Part shown: piece after piece, positions 1-9,700 of the stretch | Numbering within the stretch: the stretch's first letter is position 1 | Layout: every line of letters begins with the position of its first letter | Source of the DNA: Bacteroidia bacterium | GTDB lineage: Bacteria; Bacteroidota; Bacteroidia; Flavobacteriales_D; Cryomorphaceae | Assembly: GCA_030427905.1 (NCBI GenBank) | Contig: JAUICL010000007.1 | Coordinates: forward strand, 1 to 64,000 | DNA: 64,000 nt | Direction of reading: 5' to 3' | The notes under the pieces: model-generated | What the model was told of the DNA's origin: nothing | What the model saw: the letters and a program-made list of their open reading frames with translations, nothing else | Database searches by the model: none | Program-made: the position numbers and the translations under genes

Positions 1-24
1 ATACTTCGAAGCTTCCGAGAAGGG

Positions 25-183
25 GTCAGCTCGAGTGCCCGAATCCCTTCGGGGTGTATCGAGAAGTTTTCACAGCTGAAAAGAAGTAGTTAACCGACCA
101 CTTGACAATTCACTAAATTGAGTAAAACATGTCACTTCGAGTGTTTTATCGGAGGAACGAGGATAAAATGTATCGAGAAGTTT
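25..183 (+). repeat. two copies of a hairpin repeat (family A)
   Basis: Two similar elements lie at about 25-70 and 131-183. Each begins with a TCGAGTG-type arm, has a short self-complementary core, and ends in TATCGAGAAGTTT. In the first copy the core is CCCGAA-tccc-TTCGGG; in the second it is TTTTATC...GATAAAA. The flanks are alike but the core stems differ, as expected for elements kept as hairpins. A related copy in the opposite orientation lies near 52391-52441. No gene is supported in 1-221. Confidence 0.55.
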
Positions 184-221
184 ATGCAGAAAAAAGCCCA
201 TACATTTCTAGGCTGGTTTTT

Positions 222-3128
222 CTACTTAAGCGCTTCAAACAACACCTGCGCCGGATGAATAGCCTGCGCTTCCACCCCATCCTTTATCTGATGACGACAG
301 CTCGTTCCCGATGCCACAATCGTCCTTCCCGGATACTTCCGAATAAAAGGAAATAACACCTGCTCCCCTATTTGATTGCTCAACTCAAACTTGTCTTTCT
401 CATAGCCAAAGCTTCCCGCCATCCCACAACAACCCGAGGGTATAGCCACAGCCTTGTAGTTTTTAGGAAAGTTGAGAATCAGTTTGCTGAACTTGATATG
501 CGACTCTGCCTTTTGGTGGCAGTGCAAGTGAATTGCGATCTCTTTGGGTGCATCGGTGAATAGATCGACGCTTAGCTTTTTGCGTTCAATCAGACCGGCC
601 ACGTACTCTTCAAAGGTCAAGACCAATTGGCTCGCTCTTTCTGCCAAGGCTTTCATCTCTTTCCCCACCAAACGCGGAGCATCGTCCCTAAACCCCAAAA
701 TAGCCGATGGCTCCACCCCAACAATGGGGAGTTTAGCATCGATGTACGTTTCGAGTTGTGTCAAGGTCTTTCCCATCTCATTTCGCGCTAAGGGCAAAAG
801 CGATTTCGAAATGGCCGCCCTTCCGGAAACCCCGTACATCACCTTAAAATTTAGGCCCACCTTCTCGAAAAACCTGGCGGCCCATACGGCCACCTCGCTA
901 TCTTGAAATTCGGTGAATTCATCCACGAGAAAAACAAAGTCTATCCCTTCCTTCTTGTTTGTGTACTTCGAAATGGCCTTGGTAGCTCGGGTTCTTGAGA
1001 GTGGCGGAATCGTGCGCTTTTCTGCGATACCGTAACGCTCCTTCACTTTGCTCAAAACCCCATTTTGATTCATGAGTGAGTTGACCACCTTCCTGAATGG
1101 CCATGCACGCAGAGCCTGCAGATGGAAGGTCCCAAAAAACACTTGCGATTTGGTGTACCCATGTCGCTTGTGGTACTGGTACATGGCTTCCGCTTTTAAG
1201 GCAGCCAGATCCACACTACTCGGACACTCGCGCTTGCAAGCCTTGCAGCTCAAACAGAGATCTAAGGCTTCTACCAGCTCTTCAGAGTCGAGCGGGTACG
1301 CTGGATTTAACGGTCGTGTGAGCACTTCGCGAAGTACGTTGGCCCGCCCCCGAGTGCTGTCTTTTTCGTCTTGGGTGGCCTGATAGCTCGGACACATCGT
1401 GGCGCCAAATTGAGCCGGCTTTCTACAATCGGCGGAGCCATTGCAGCGCTCGGCCAATTGCTGCATATTCTCTTCTCCAAAATCTGTGAAAGTCGGGAAC
1501 TTAAAAGCTGGCTGATTCTTCTCATACCTAAAATGCGAATCGAGCGGGGAAGCATCCACGATCTTACCCGGGTTAAACAGCCCGTCGGGATCCCAAATTC
1601 GCTTCACTTCTCGGAATATGTTGTAGAGCTCTTCACCAACCATCGACCTGATCAATTCTCCCCGCACTCTCCCATCGCCGTGCTCTCCGCTTAGCGATCC
1701 GCGATACTTCTTAACCAGCTCAGCCGAGGCTTCAGCTATCCTCCGAAAATCGCATTGCCCTTCAGCCGATTTCAGATCCAAGATAGGCCGTAAATGCAAT
1801 TCACCAGCCCCCGCGTGAGCGTAGTAAATAGCCTCCTGATCGAAGGACTTCATCAAATCGCCGAAAGCTGTGATGTAAGTTGGTAAATCGGTGAGCGCTA
1901 CGGCTGTATCTTCAACAAATGCCACGGGCTTTTTATCGCCCGGAACATTGCTCAAAACACCCAAACCGGCAGCTCGCAAACTCCATACCCTGGCTGTATC
2001 GGTCCCGCGCACTACGGGGCTTGCGTAGGCCGAGGTTCGATCACGCAATAAGGCGAGCGATCGGTCAATTTCGAGATTGAGCTCTTCTTCAGTTTCGCCC
2101 CGTATTTCAATGGCTATGATGGCACCTGGGTCGCCTTCTACAAAAAACCGGTTCTCATTTTGCTCGGGATTCCCCTTTGTTAAATCGAGAATAGCCTTGT
2201 CCATCAATTCGCAGGCATATGGCTCGATGGTCATCACCTCTACCGTGCCAAGCATGGCGGAGTTGATGGAATCAAAATGGGCACAAATCACTGCGATGTG
2301 GGCAGGCGGCAATGGATCGAGCTGAACCGTTACTTGGGTGATCATGCAGAGTGTCCCCTCCGATCCGGCTATCAATTTGGCCAAGGGCAATTGAGAATCT
2401 ACGGTCTCTAGAAGTGAATCGAGAGCATAGCCTGTGTTCCGTCGGTCTATCTCCTTTTTCGGAAACTTGGACTCAATCAGCGCTGGGACTCCATCACGAG
2501 CCATCAGCTGATTCATCTCCATTTGAATGCTTTTTGCCAAAGGCGAAGATTCTTCATCGAGAAGAGCTATTTCACCATTGGCATGGATAAGACAGTGTGC
2601 GCCATCAGCCAGAACGCACTCAATTTCAACGATCTTATCTCGGGTCACTCCGTATTTTATGGATGTCGTCCCCGAAGAATTGTTGGCCACCATCCCACCA
2701 ACAGTACAGCGGTTGGAAGTAGATGTGTTCGGCCCGAAAAACCAACCATCACGAGCCACTTCACTGTTTAAGACATCTCTGATAACACCTGGCTCCACGG
2801 TAGCCAACCCAGCATCCTGGTTCACCGAAATGATTCGGTTCATGAATTTGGACACATCTACTACAAGCCCATTCCCCACGCATTGTCCGGCGAGAGATGT
2901 CCCACCCGATCTCGGAATGAGTGAAATCTCATTCACACGAGCCCATTTCACCACCTGTTGAATGTCTCGTGCCGATCTGGGAAACACCACACCAAGTGGC
3001 AGTTCGCGATAAACCGAAGCATCTGTGGCATAGGCAATCTTGTAGAGTCTCGAGTTTTCAATTTCCCCTTCAATTACCGCTTCTAGCTCAGCCCACGGAA
3101 TCCGACTTTCTTTTGATTGATCTGTCAT
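222..3128 (-). CDS. FAD-binding and 4Fe-4S fusion D-2-hydroxyacid (D-lactate/glycolate type) dehydrogenase
   Basis: A 968-residue GlcD-GlcF/YdiJ-type fusion that would oxidise a D-2-hydroxyacid such as D-lactate or D-2-hydroxyglutarate and pass electrons through Fe-S centres. An FAD-binding PCMH domain covers about residues 45-270, with RSGGTSLAGQ near 73 and PNTSTSNRCTVGGMVANN near 133. The FAD-oxidase C-terminal domain follows, with HAGAGELHLRP and SGEHGDGR at 480-487. A ferredoxin-like part has the Cys series CLSCKACKREC (Cys 625, 628, 631, 635) plus earlier Cys 562, 568 and 579. A CCG domain (SGCCGMAGSFGYEKDKF) sits near the C-terminus. Length fits the fused family. No signal peptide is seen, so it is probably cytoplasmic or peripheral on the membrane. 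The exact substrate cannot be told from sequence. Confidence 0.9.
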   Translation of the reverse strand: MTDQSKESRIPWAELEAVIEGEIENSRLYKIAYATDASVYRELPLGVVFPRSARDIQQVVKWARVNEISLIPRSGGTSLAGQCVGNGLVVDVSKFMNRIISVNQDAGLATVEPGVIRDVLNSEVARDGWFFGPNTSTSNRCTVGGMVANNSSGTTSIKYGVTRDKIVEIECVLADGAHCLIHANGEIALLDEESSPLAKSIQMEMNQLMARDGVPALIESKFPKKEIDRRNTGYALDSLLETVDSQLPLAKLIAGSEGTLCMITQVTVQLDPLPPAHIAVICAHFDSINSAMLGTVEVMTIEPYACELMDKAILDLTKGNPEQNENRFFVEGDPGAIIAIEIRGETEEELNLEIDRSLALLRDRTSAYASPVVRGTDTARVWSLRAAGLGVLSNVPGDKKPVAFVEDTAVALTDLPTYITAFGDLMKSFDQEAIYYAHAGAGELHLRPILDLKSAEGQCDFRRIAEASAELVKKYRGSLSGEHGDGRVRGELIRSMVGEELYNIFREVKRIWDPDGLFNPGKIVDASPLDSHFRYEKNQPAFKFPTFTDFGEENMQQLAERCNGSADCRKPAQFGATMCPSYQATQDEKDSTRGRANVLREVLTRPLNPAYPLDSEELVEALDLCLSCKACKRECPSSVDLAALKAEAMYQYHKRHGYTKSQVFFGTFHLQALRAWPFRKVVNSLMNQNGVLSKVKERYGIAEKRTIPPLSRTRATKAISKYTNKKEGIDFVFLVDEFTEFQDSEVAVWAARFFEKVGLNFKVMYGVSGRAAISKSLLPLARNEMGKTLTQLETYIDAKLPIVGVEPSAILGFRDDAPRLVGKEMKALAERASQLVLTFEEYVAGLIERKKLSVDLFTDAPKEIAIHLHCHQKAESHIKFSKLILNFPKNYKAVAIPSGCCGMAGSFGYEKDKFELSNQIGEQVLFPFIRKYPGRTIVASGTSCRHQIKDGVEAQAIHPAQVLFEALK

Positions 3129-3334
3129 TCATCCCGAAATTAATATTCTCCTCGGTGGAACGATGATGAATCGTGGAAGAAATAGAATCCCTTCTACAGA
3201 ATTGAAGCTTGAAAACAATTCCCCCTAAAAAAATCACAACTAATCACTAGTGATCATAGGCTCCATTCCGATTTGATATCCAGCCACTTAAACCAAGAGC
3301 ATCGATTCTGCTCAGAAAATAACAAATTATAATA

Positions 3335-3365
3335 TTTGATTTATTGACGAAACTCGTCTATATTG
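3335..3365 (+). promoter_or_regulatory. Bacteroidota-type promoter of a gene-less transcript
   Basis: TTTG at 3335-3338, 20 nt, then TATATTGG at 3359-3366. This matches the Bacteroidota -33/-7 pattern (TTTG, 19-21 nt, TAnnTTTG) with one mismatch. No open reading frame follows on this strand; a strong terminator lies about 45 nt past the expected start of transcription. Confidence 0.5.
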
Positions 3366-3371
3366 GAGACG

Positions 3372-3444
3372 CGAATTGGTTCATAGCCCAACGCATACAT
3401 TTCATAGCACACAAAGCCCGGACTCGCTCCGGGCTTTGTGTTTT
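3372..3444 (+). ncRNA. candidate small RNA of about 73 nt
   Basis: The stretch sits between a promoter-like sequence (3335-3365) and a strong intrinsic terminator (3410-3444) and has no coding potential. It contains a small TTGG...CCAA stem (about 3377-3391) and a repeated 10-mer, TTCATAGCnC, at 3380-3389 and 3401-3410. The flanking genes are both on the other strand, so the terminator does not belong to a neighbouring gene reading this way. The 5' end is inferred from the promoter. It matches no RNA family I recognise. Confidence 0.4.
3410..3444 (+). terminator. intrinsic terminator, 13-bp stem
   Basis: CACAAAGCCCGGA (3410-3422), a 5-nt loop, then TCCGGGCTTTGTG (3428-3440), followed by TTTT. 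The T run is on the + strand. It could also help stop leftward reading from the gene ending at 3474, but the T run is absent on that side. Confidence 0.8.
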
Positions 3445-3473
3445 CGGTAAACTCATTAAGGAATATTAAGGAA

Positions 3474-4379
3474 TTAATGAATAATAAGGCGTTCGATTCT
3501 CAAAACCCCATTGTGTTCTGATTGAACGATATAGAACCCTGACGCCAAGTTTCGAACATCAATAATCGGTTCATTTATTTCATTCATACTGATTAATGTG
3601 GCCCCTTTTCCATCCAAAACCCGAATCCGATCGGGGTTGCCCTTGACTCGAACCCAGGTAGTGGCTGGATTCGGATAGAGCCCACCTTCATCTCTAGCAA
3701 CAGATTCGGAAGTGCTAAGCACACAGGATTCATAATCTGGACTCTGATAATCAAAACTCGGTGAATTAAAACAGACAAAATCCAAAGTAAGCCAAGGATC
3801 ACAAACCGATAAATGCCCGAGCGGGACGATGAAGTGATCAATTCCCCCTACTCCCTCTAAAAAGGCTCTGGACTCAGGGTAAATGACCGTAAACATTTCA
3901 AAGCTAATAGGCGTATAATTAAGCTCAGTCTGAATGAGATCATAACCGTCGACACTGATTTGCTCTGTTGATGAAACACTTACACCAAAATCTCCATTAA
4001 TCTCCCATACTGGGTCTACAAGCGTGTATGTCCATGACTGCGACACTTCGTTGCTAACCACATAAGCCAGATAGTACGCACTCAGATCATCAGTTGAGTA
4101 GAACACGGAGTCATTCGATTCATAAAAGTAAAATGGTGGCTGTAAGATGGTGCAACCAAAAGGATTAGTATTCCCCGCTACAACATCTACCTTACTCGCC
4201 AATTGGCCATTGTACTCAACTATTTCTTCCACTTGCAATGAAATCTCTTGAGTGCCCTCTTCGGGTGCTAAAGGATTCGTGTATTGATAGGTCCACATCG
4301 TTCCTAGCTCAAACCAGTTTAATTCCTGTGCATACGTCAGTAAGGGAAGTATCAAGAATAGAATGGTCAGTCTTCTCAT
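3474..4379 (-). CDS. secreted protein with T9SS C-terminal sorting domain
   Basis: A 301-residue exported protein of unknown function. It starts with a clear Sec signal peptide (MRRLTILFLILPLLTYAQ, cleavage after the Ala of YAQ). The last 80 or so residues form a type IX secretion sorting domain: LYPNPATTWVRVKG, a beta-rich stretch, then VRNLASGFYIVQSE and a basic/hydrophobic end RIERLIIH. That predicts transport across the outer membrane and release or attachment at the surface. The body (residues 20-215) is rich in aromatic and acidic residues with scattered Cys and has no domain I recognise. It stands alone between a candidate small RNA and a divergently transcribed lipoprotein. Confidence 0.8.
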   Translation of the reverse strand: MRRLTILFLILPLLTYAQELNWFELGTMWTYQYTNPLAPEEGTQEISLQVEEIVEYNGQLASKVDVVAGNTNPFGCTILQPPFYFYESNDSVFYSTDDLSAYYLAYVVSNEVSQSWTYTLVDPVWEINGDFGVSVSSTEQISVDGYDLIQTELNYTPISFEMFTVIYPESRAFLEGVGGIDHFIVPLGHLSVCDPWLTLDFVCFNSPSFDYQSPDYESCVLSTSESVARDEGGLYPNPATTWVRVKGNPDRIRVLDGKGATLISMNEINEPIIDVRNLASGFYIVQSEHNGVLRIERLIIH

Positions 4380-4568
4380 CGTTGTATGATTTTGGCTTCT
4401 TAAATCTATATAATTTATGGTAGTCGTGCCTCGAAAATTCTTTGACTCATTGAAAACTTAAAATGAGAATTGGTCAAATTTATAAGGTCCATTCTTATCA
4501 AAAAAGAAACCCCTAAGGATTGGAATAATTAGGAAGTAATCCCGATTATTGCAGGCAAAGATCAAGAA

Positions 4569-5186
4569 ATGAAAAGATTGTGGATACTACCGGCCATAGC
4601 GCTTTTGGCCGCATGTGGCTCTGGCGAAAATGCCGATAATAGCGATGCTGCAGCCAAGAAGGAAATCACAGCAGAAATGCTCTGCGATTCGGCGGCAGCC
4701 ATTGTACTCAAAGCAAAATCGGAAGCTGATTTATCTAAATCTGTGGCTTTGTACGATGAAGCCATCGCCAAGGACGAAAATTTGAAGCGAGCTTATATCG
4801 GAAAAGTATCTGCACTGAAATCGATGGATGATAAAGGGCCATTACTTCAGGCGATGAACGACGCACAGCGTTTTTATAAAAACGACCCTTTCTGGACTTT
4901 GCATTTGGGAATGGAAAACGAGCTCCAAGGCAATGAAGAGACTGCTATGGAAAACTACGCTCGAGCGGCGGCTGGTTTCAGCAGTGCCATCGATACCCTG
5001 AGCAATCAGACCATCATAATCCGAAATTCCTACATCATGAATCTGGCACTATCCAACGTGCTGGTCGGAGAAGAATCGGGCAGCACAGCCGTACTTACCG
5101 AAGGAGAGCTCCAAAGTTATAAAACGGCCGAAGAGCAATTCTTAACGATGGATCGCGAAGCTCTCTTAAATTTGCGTAGAAATTAA
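4569..5186 (+). CDS. lipoprotein with TPR-like helices
   Basis: A 205-residue protein with a lipoprotein signal (MKRLWILPAIALLAACGSG; lipobox LAAC with Cys16), so probably anchored in an envelope membrane. After an acidic Ala-rich linker, residues 45-150 are helical and resemble tetratricopeptide units (SVALYDEAIAKDENLKRAYIGKVSAL; FWTLHLGMENELQGNEETAMENYARAA in two parts), suggesting a protein-binding role. The stop is 10 nt before menB, so it may be the first gene of a menB-NlpC/P60 transcript. Its function is not known. Confidence 0.75.
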   Translation: MKRLWILPAIALLAACGSGENADNSDAAAKKEITAEMLCDSAAAIVLKAKSEADLSKSVALYDEAIAKDENLKRAYIGKVSALKSMDDKGPLLQAMNDAQRFYKNDPFWTLHLGMENELQGNEETAMENYARAAAGFSSAIDTLSNQTIIIRNSYIMNLALSNVLVGEESGSTAVLTEGELQSYKTAEEQFLTMDREALLNLRRN

Positions 5187-5196
5187 CCACCCACTT

Positions 5197-6048
5197 ATGC
5201 CTAATCTCCCCAAAGCTGACTGGAAAACGGTCAAAGAATACGAAGACATTACCTATAAAAAGTGCGGCCAAGTAGCACGGATCGCATTCAATAGGCCCGA
5301 GTTACGCAATGCCTTCCGCCCAAAAACGGTAGCCGAACTATTCGAAGCCTTTTTGGATGCTCGAGAAGACACGTCGATTGGTGTTGTTCTATTTTCGGGT
5401 GAAGGCCCTTCTCCAAAAGATGGAAAGTACGCTTTTTGCAGCGGTGGAGACCAAAATGCTCGTGGTCATCAAGGCTACGTGGACGACGACGGCATGCCGC
5501 GACTCAATATTCTGGAAGTGCAACGACTCATCCGCTTTATGCCCAAGGTGGTAATCGCCGTGGTACCGGGATGGGCTGTTGGTGGTGGGCACAGCCTACA
5601 TGTCGTTTGCGATCTGACCCTAGCCAGCAAGGAGCATGCGATTTTTAAGCAAACCGACGCCGACGTTACCAGCTTTGATGGTGGATATGGCTCGGCCTAC
5701 CTGGCCAAAATGGTCGGACAAAAACGCGCTCGTGAAATTTTCTTTCTCGGGAGAAACTATTCAGCTCAAGACGCCTATGAAATGGGTATGGTGAATGCCG
5801 TAGTACCGCACGAAGAATTGGAAGACACGGCTTACCAATGGGCACTTGAAATCTTGGAGAAGTCTCCGCTGTCTATCAAAATGCTGAAGTTTGCCTTCAA
5901 TGCTACCGACGATGGTATGGTAGGCCAACAAGTGTTTGCTGGAGAAGCCACCAGACTCGCCTACATGACCGACGAAGCCAAAGAAGGACGCAACGCATTT
6001 TTAGAGAAGCGAAAGCCCGATTTCAAAGACATTAAATGGATTCCGTAA
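5197..6048 (+). CDS. menB: 1,4-dihydroxy-2-naphthoyl-CoA synthase
   Basis: A 283-residue crotonase-fold enzyme that closes the ring of o-succinylbenzoyl-CoA to give 1,4-dihydroxy-2-naphthoyl-CoA in menaquinone synthesis. Diagnostic stretches are FNRPELRNAFRPKTV near residue 30, the oxyanion-hole region AFCSGGDQNARG near 85, GWAVGGGHSLHVVCDLTLAS near 125, and FDGGYGSAYLAKMVGQKRA near 158. It ends ARNAFLEKRKPDFK-like (EGRNAFLEKRKPDF), typical of MenB. Length is standard. Other men genes are not in the window. Its 3' end overlaps the next gene by 13 nt, suggesting co-translation. Confidence 0.95.
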   Translation: MPNLPKADWKTVKEYEDITYKKCGQVARIAFNRPELRNAFRPKTVAELFEAFLDAREDTSIGVVLFSGEGPSPKDGKYAFCSGGDQNARGHQGYVDDDGMPRLNILEVQRLIRFMPKVVIAVVPGWAVGGGHSLHVVCDLTLASKEHAIFKQTDADVTSFDGGYGSAYLAKMVGQKRAREIFFLGRNYSAQDAYEMGMVNAVVPHEELEDTAYQWALEILEKSPLSIKMLKFAFNATDDGMVGQQVFAGEATRLAYMTDEAKEGRNAFLEKRKPDFKDIKWIP

Positions 6049-6788
6049 GCGTGTACGGCATATCGCATTTTACCGCCATTCCTGGCAGAAAAGAAGCATC
6101 TGACGCATCAGAAATGGTGACTCAGGTTGTTTTCGGGATGCCTTATACGGTGGTAGAAAAGAGCGAAAAATGGGTCCGAATCGTGACTAAAATTGACGCC
6201 TACTCTTGCTGGATTGATCAGAAAATGCACTCGCCAATCTCGGCTGACGATTACAACTCCTTTCTGGAAACCAGTTTTGAAGTACTCAGTGAAGCTGTAT
6301 CCACCATCGTACTCGACGGCAAACATGTACCTATCTCGCTAGGTGCCATGTTGCCGAAATCATACTTACAAAGCGGACGGATAAAAAAGGTTAGCGAAGG
6401 ATCTAACCAACCGCGTTCTGCCGTAGACCAGGCGGTGAAATTGCTCGGTGCTCCTTATTTATGGGGTGGAAAAACGCTGATGGGAATCGACTGTTCTGGT
6501 TTGAGCCAAATGGTGTTCAGATCGCTCGGCACATGGATTCCACGAGATGCATACCAGCAAGCTGAGTTGGGAACGCCTATTGACAATCCCGAAGACTGGA
6601 AGGCGGGTGACCTAGCCTTTTTTCACAACGACAAGGGACGAATCACCCACGTGGGTATCGTGATGGACGATAAGCGGATTATTCACGCCAGCGGCTCAGT
6701 GAGAATTGACAAGCTCGATACCAAGGGAATCTTCAAGGAAGAAGAAGGAAAATACACGCATACGTTCAACTGCGTGCGCCGCTTCTAA
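6036..6788 (+). CDS. NlpC/P60 (C40) cysteine peptidase with N-terminal SH3-like domain
   Basis: A 250-residue putative gamma-D-glutamyl-diamino-acid endopeptidase of the type that trims peptidoglycan peptides. Residues 1-120 contain SH3b-like segments (YGISHFTAIPGRKEASDASE; EKSEKWVRIVT). The C40 catalytic domain has GAPYLWGGKTLMGIDCSGLS with Cys153, then RITHVGIVMDD with His205 and RIIHASG with His217, giving a complete triad. No signal peptide is seen, so it may act on recycled muropeptides in the cytoplasm, as Bacteroidota YkfC-like enzymes do; this last point is inference. The start overlaps menB by 13 nt and the stop shares a CTAA with the convergent gene. Confidence 0.9.
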   Translation: MDSVSVYGISHFTAIPGRKEASDASEMVTQVVFGMPYTVVEKSEKWVRIVTKIDAYSCWIDQKMHSPISADDYNSFLETSFEVLSEAVSTIVLDGKHVPISLGAMLPKSYLQSGRIKKVSEGSNQPRSAVDQAVKLLGAPYLWGGKTLMGIDCSGLSQMVFRSLGTWIPRDAYQQAELGTPIDNPEDWKAGDLAFFHNDKGRITHVGIVMDDKRIIHASGSVRIDKLDTKGIFKEEEGKYTHTFNCVRRF

Positions 6789-9700
6789 TCGTAAACAATC
6801 GTCACATCGCCTGTTTGATCGATGTTCACACCATCGTAGTCGGTGGCACGCATTACGTAGAAATACACCCCTTCGGTGCACCACTCATCCGATTTGAAGT
6901 TCTTTCCATCCCACATCACCTGCTCATTGTTTGACTGAAACACCATACGGCCCCACCTGTTGTACACGGTGATTTCAAAATATTGCGGCTCTTCGATCGA
7001 AAAGAACCAGAAATCATTGGATCCGTCGCCATTGGGCGTGAAGACATTGGGAATGTCGATGGTACAGTCAATGAGCTCAATGTGGAATGAATCGGAAGAA
7101 GGACAACCATTGGCATCTTCCACCGACAAGGTAATCACACCCGACTCGAGCGGAGAATAGATCGAATCATTCGACCCGTCTTGCCAAGTATAAGTGGTAA
7201 AAGATCCCGGTGGATTCACGACGTAGTTCGAGAAGAAACAAAATCCAGTATCGCTCGGGAGCACCACGTGGATGGTCTCGAGCAGATCAATCAGGATGGG
7301 AAGCGTATCGCTCAAGCAGCCGTTCAAATCGGCGTAGCACCAGTACACGCCCTGATCGTCAAGCGATACGGCTGGTACAGTGAGATCGTCTCCTTGCCCT
7401 TGATAATTGTCGGGCCCATTCCAGATATAGTCAGAAACGCCATCGGAATTGAGCACAGTTAGCGCGAAAGTAGATCCTGTGCAAGCCGGAGCATCGGTCG
7501 CCAAAATGGGGTCGTCGGGGAAAGGTTTCGGGCCTAGATCTACGATGCTCAAAGGCCCCGTACAAAACTCATTGGTGTAATACGCATAGAAAGTGGTGTC
7601 GGCGAGGAAATTGGAAATGAAAATATAGCCTGTATCACTGACAATCTCTCCATCCACACCATCTGTAAACCAAAGTTGATTGCCATTGGGCTCTGGTACC
7701 ACAATCACTTGATCTTCGCCTTCGCAAACGAGCTCATACTCAAAAGCAGGAGCCAATGGAACCGGATTGAAAAAGAGATCGATCACATTAGAAGTGATCG
7801 TACAATTATTGGTATCCAAGGCAGTGACCTGAACTGGTCCGGACTGAAAAATGTAAACATCGAAGTCGTCGGGAGCATTCGGGCTCCAGTCGTAATTTGA
7901 GTAGAAAGGCGTGGCTTGAATCAGAATACTATCGCCATCACAAACGGGATCGGTGTTAGGCTGCGTTATTTCCAAAGTACTCTCATTCACATCCACCTGA
8001 ATCTCAACGAGTGTGGTGATATCACAGCTTTCTATCTGTGCCGAGTAAATACCCGGTTCACTAATAATCTGAGTAGGGCCTTCACCAGAGAGTGGGGCAA
8101 GCCATTGAACTACGGCATCTCCTGCACTCACTACGCTAATTTCAACGGTCTCGCCTTCGCAAAGAACGGCATTGCTACCTGCGAGGTAAGGGGTTGAGTA
8201 CTCGTCTATTTCCACCGTATTGGAAACCAATCCACACCCTTCATAAAACTCAAGCTCGAGGTAGTATTCACCGCCATCAAACACATAAACCTGATTGGTA
8301 TCTGTGGCAAAAACTCCATTGGGACCAATCCAGGAAAGGGTTCCACCCTGATGTTGAGCTATGAGCAAAATACTATCATTCGGACAGATCACACCGACCG
8401 GATCGGTATTGATCAAATTTGGCGAGCTCACTTCTTGTACGGTAAGGCTAGCTGTGCTTGTAGAGACGCAGCCTAAGTCGGTGGTATCCGTGGCTACAAC
8501 ACCATATAGCCCTGTGCCAGTTACCAGTACACTGTCGTCGAAGAGTTCGACATATTCGAAACTAATATCGAGTTGCCCTATGTAGTCGAAATGGAGCATA
8601 AAGGTATCTCCAGGACAGATGTACCCTGGACCGGCTAAAGAAATTTCAGTGTCTGGCGCAGGAGCCACTTCAACGTACACCGAATCTTCGATAGTGTATG
8701 TGTAGATGTCATCGAGACAAACATTCTCTTCCGACTCAAGCTCGAGCGTTATGGTGTACCAGCCCGACTCGTTGGTACTAAATCCTACACTATTTGAGTT
8801 ATCGCCAATACTCGCAGGATCATTAATTTCCCAAGACCAAATCCATCCTTGGCTGATTACGTTTCCATCGTAAGCAGGGTCAATGAGAGTCACTCCCGCC
8901 GTGGTCATTTCGCAAAGCAAAAGCGTATCGCTTTCTAACCCGAATTCAAAACTTGGATCCTGAAGCTCCAAGGGAACGTCGTGGTATTCTACCTCAACAA
9001 AATTGCTTTCCTGACACCCAAACTCGTTTTCGACGATAAAACTATACCATCCTTCTTCATCGACCGTGATAGACCCAACATTCCCATCATCTGGTGGTGT
9101 AATGCCCGGTCCTGTCCAATGATAAGTTGTGCCAGGTCCTGGTGTTCCAGTCAGGGTTACTTCTTCTCCAGGGCAAAGGTATACCGTCATAGGAACCAGC
9201 GCCTGATCGTTGATGCCCACATTATCGCTGATTAAAGGCTCATCGGGTGTTGGGTGCACATCCACATCTGCTGTTGCCGTACCCGAGTAACATCCGTCGC
9301 TACTGATCCAAGTAGCTGTGATGGTCTGAGCAGAGTTTACATTAAAATGCCCACTACCTGGTGGAGACCAAGACACGCCAAAATCAAAGCCCACTTGCGA
9401 ACCGTTGATCACCTGATTAACAGCTTGCACTGAGTATGGAGCACAACCGATAAGCTCTTCCGTACAGGTTTCGTTCATTACGCCCGTGTAATCGATACAA
9501 GTCTCAGGAATATCACGATCGCATCCAGAACCATATCTCTGGTAAATATCCATGGGCTCCCGATCATCGGTTAAGACTTTCACAGCAAAACCGTTCTCAC
9601 CGTTTTCACCATTAATACCCGTATAGACGCCATAATTGGGATCACCACAATAAGTCAGACCAAAATTAGGTGCATTCGGTATCGGATTGGCACCGGTCAC

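Noticed and set aside
129-356. Open reading frame on the + strand at the window start
   Set aside because: It runs from a hairpin repeat into the reverse of the dehydrogenase gene; no protein-like composition.
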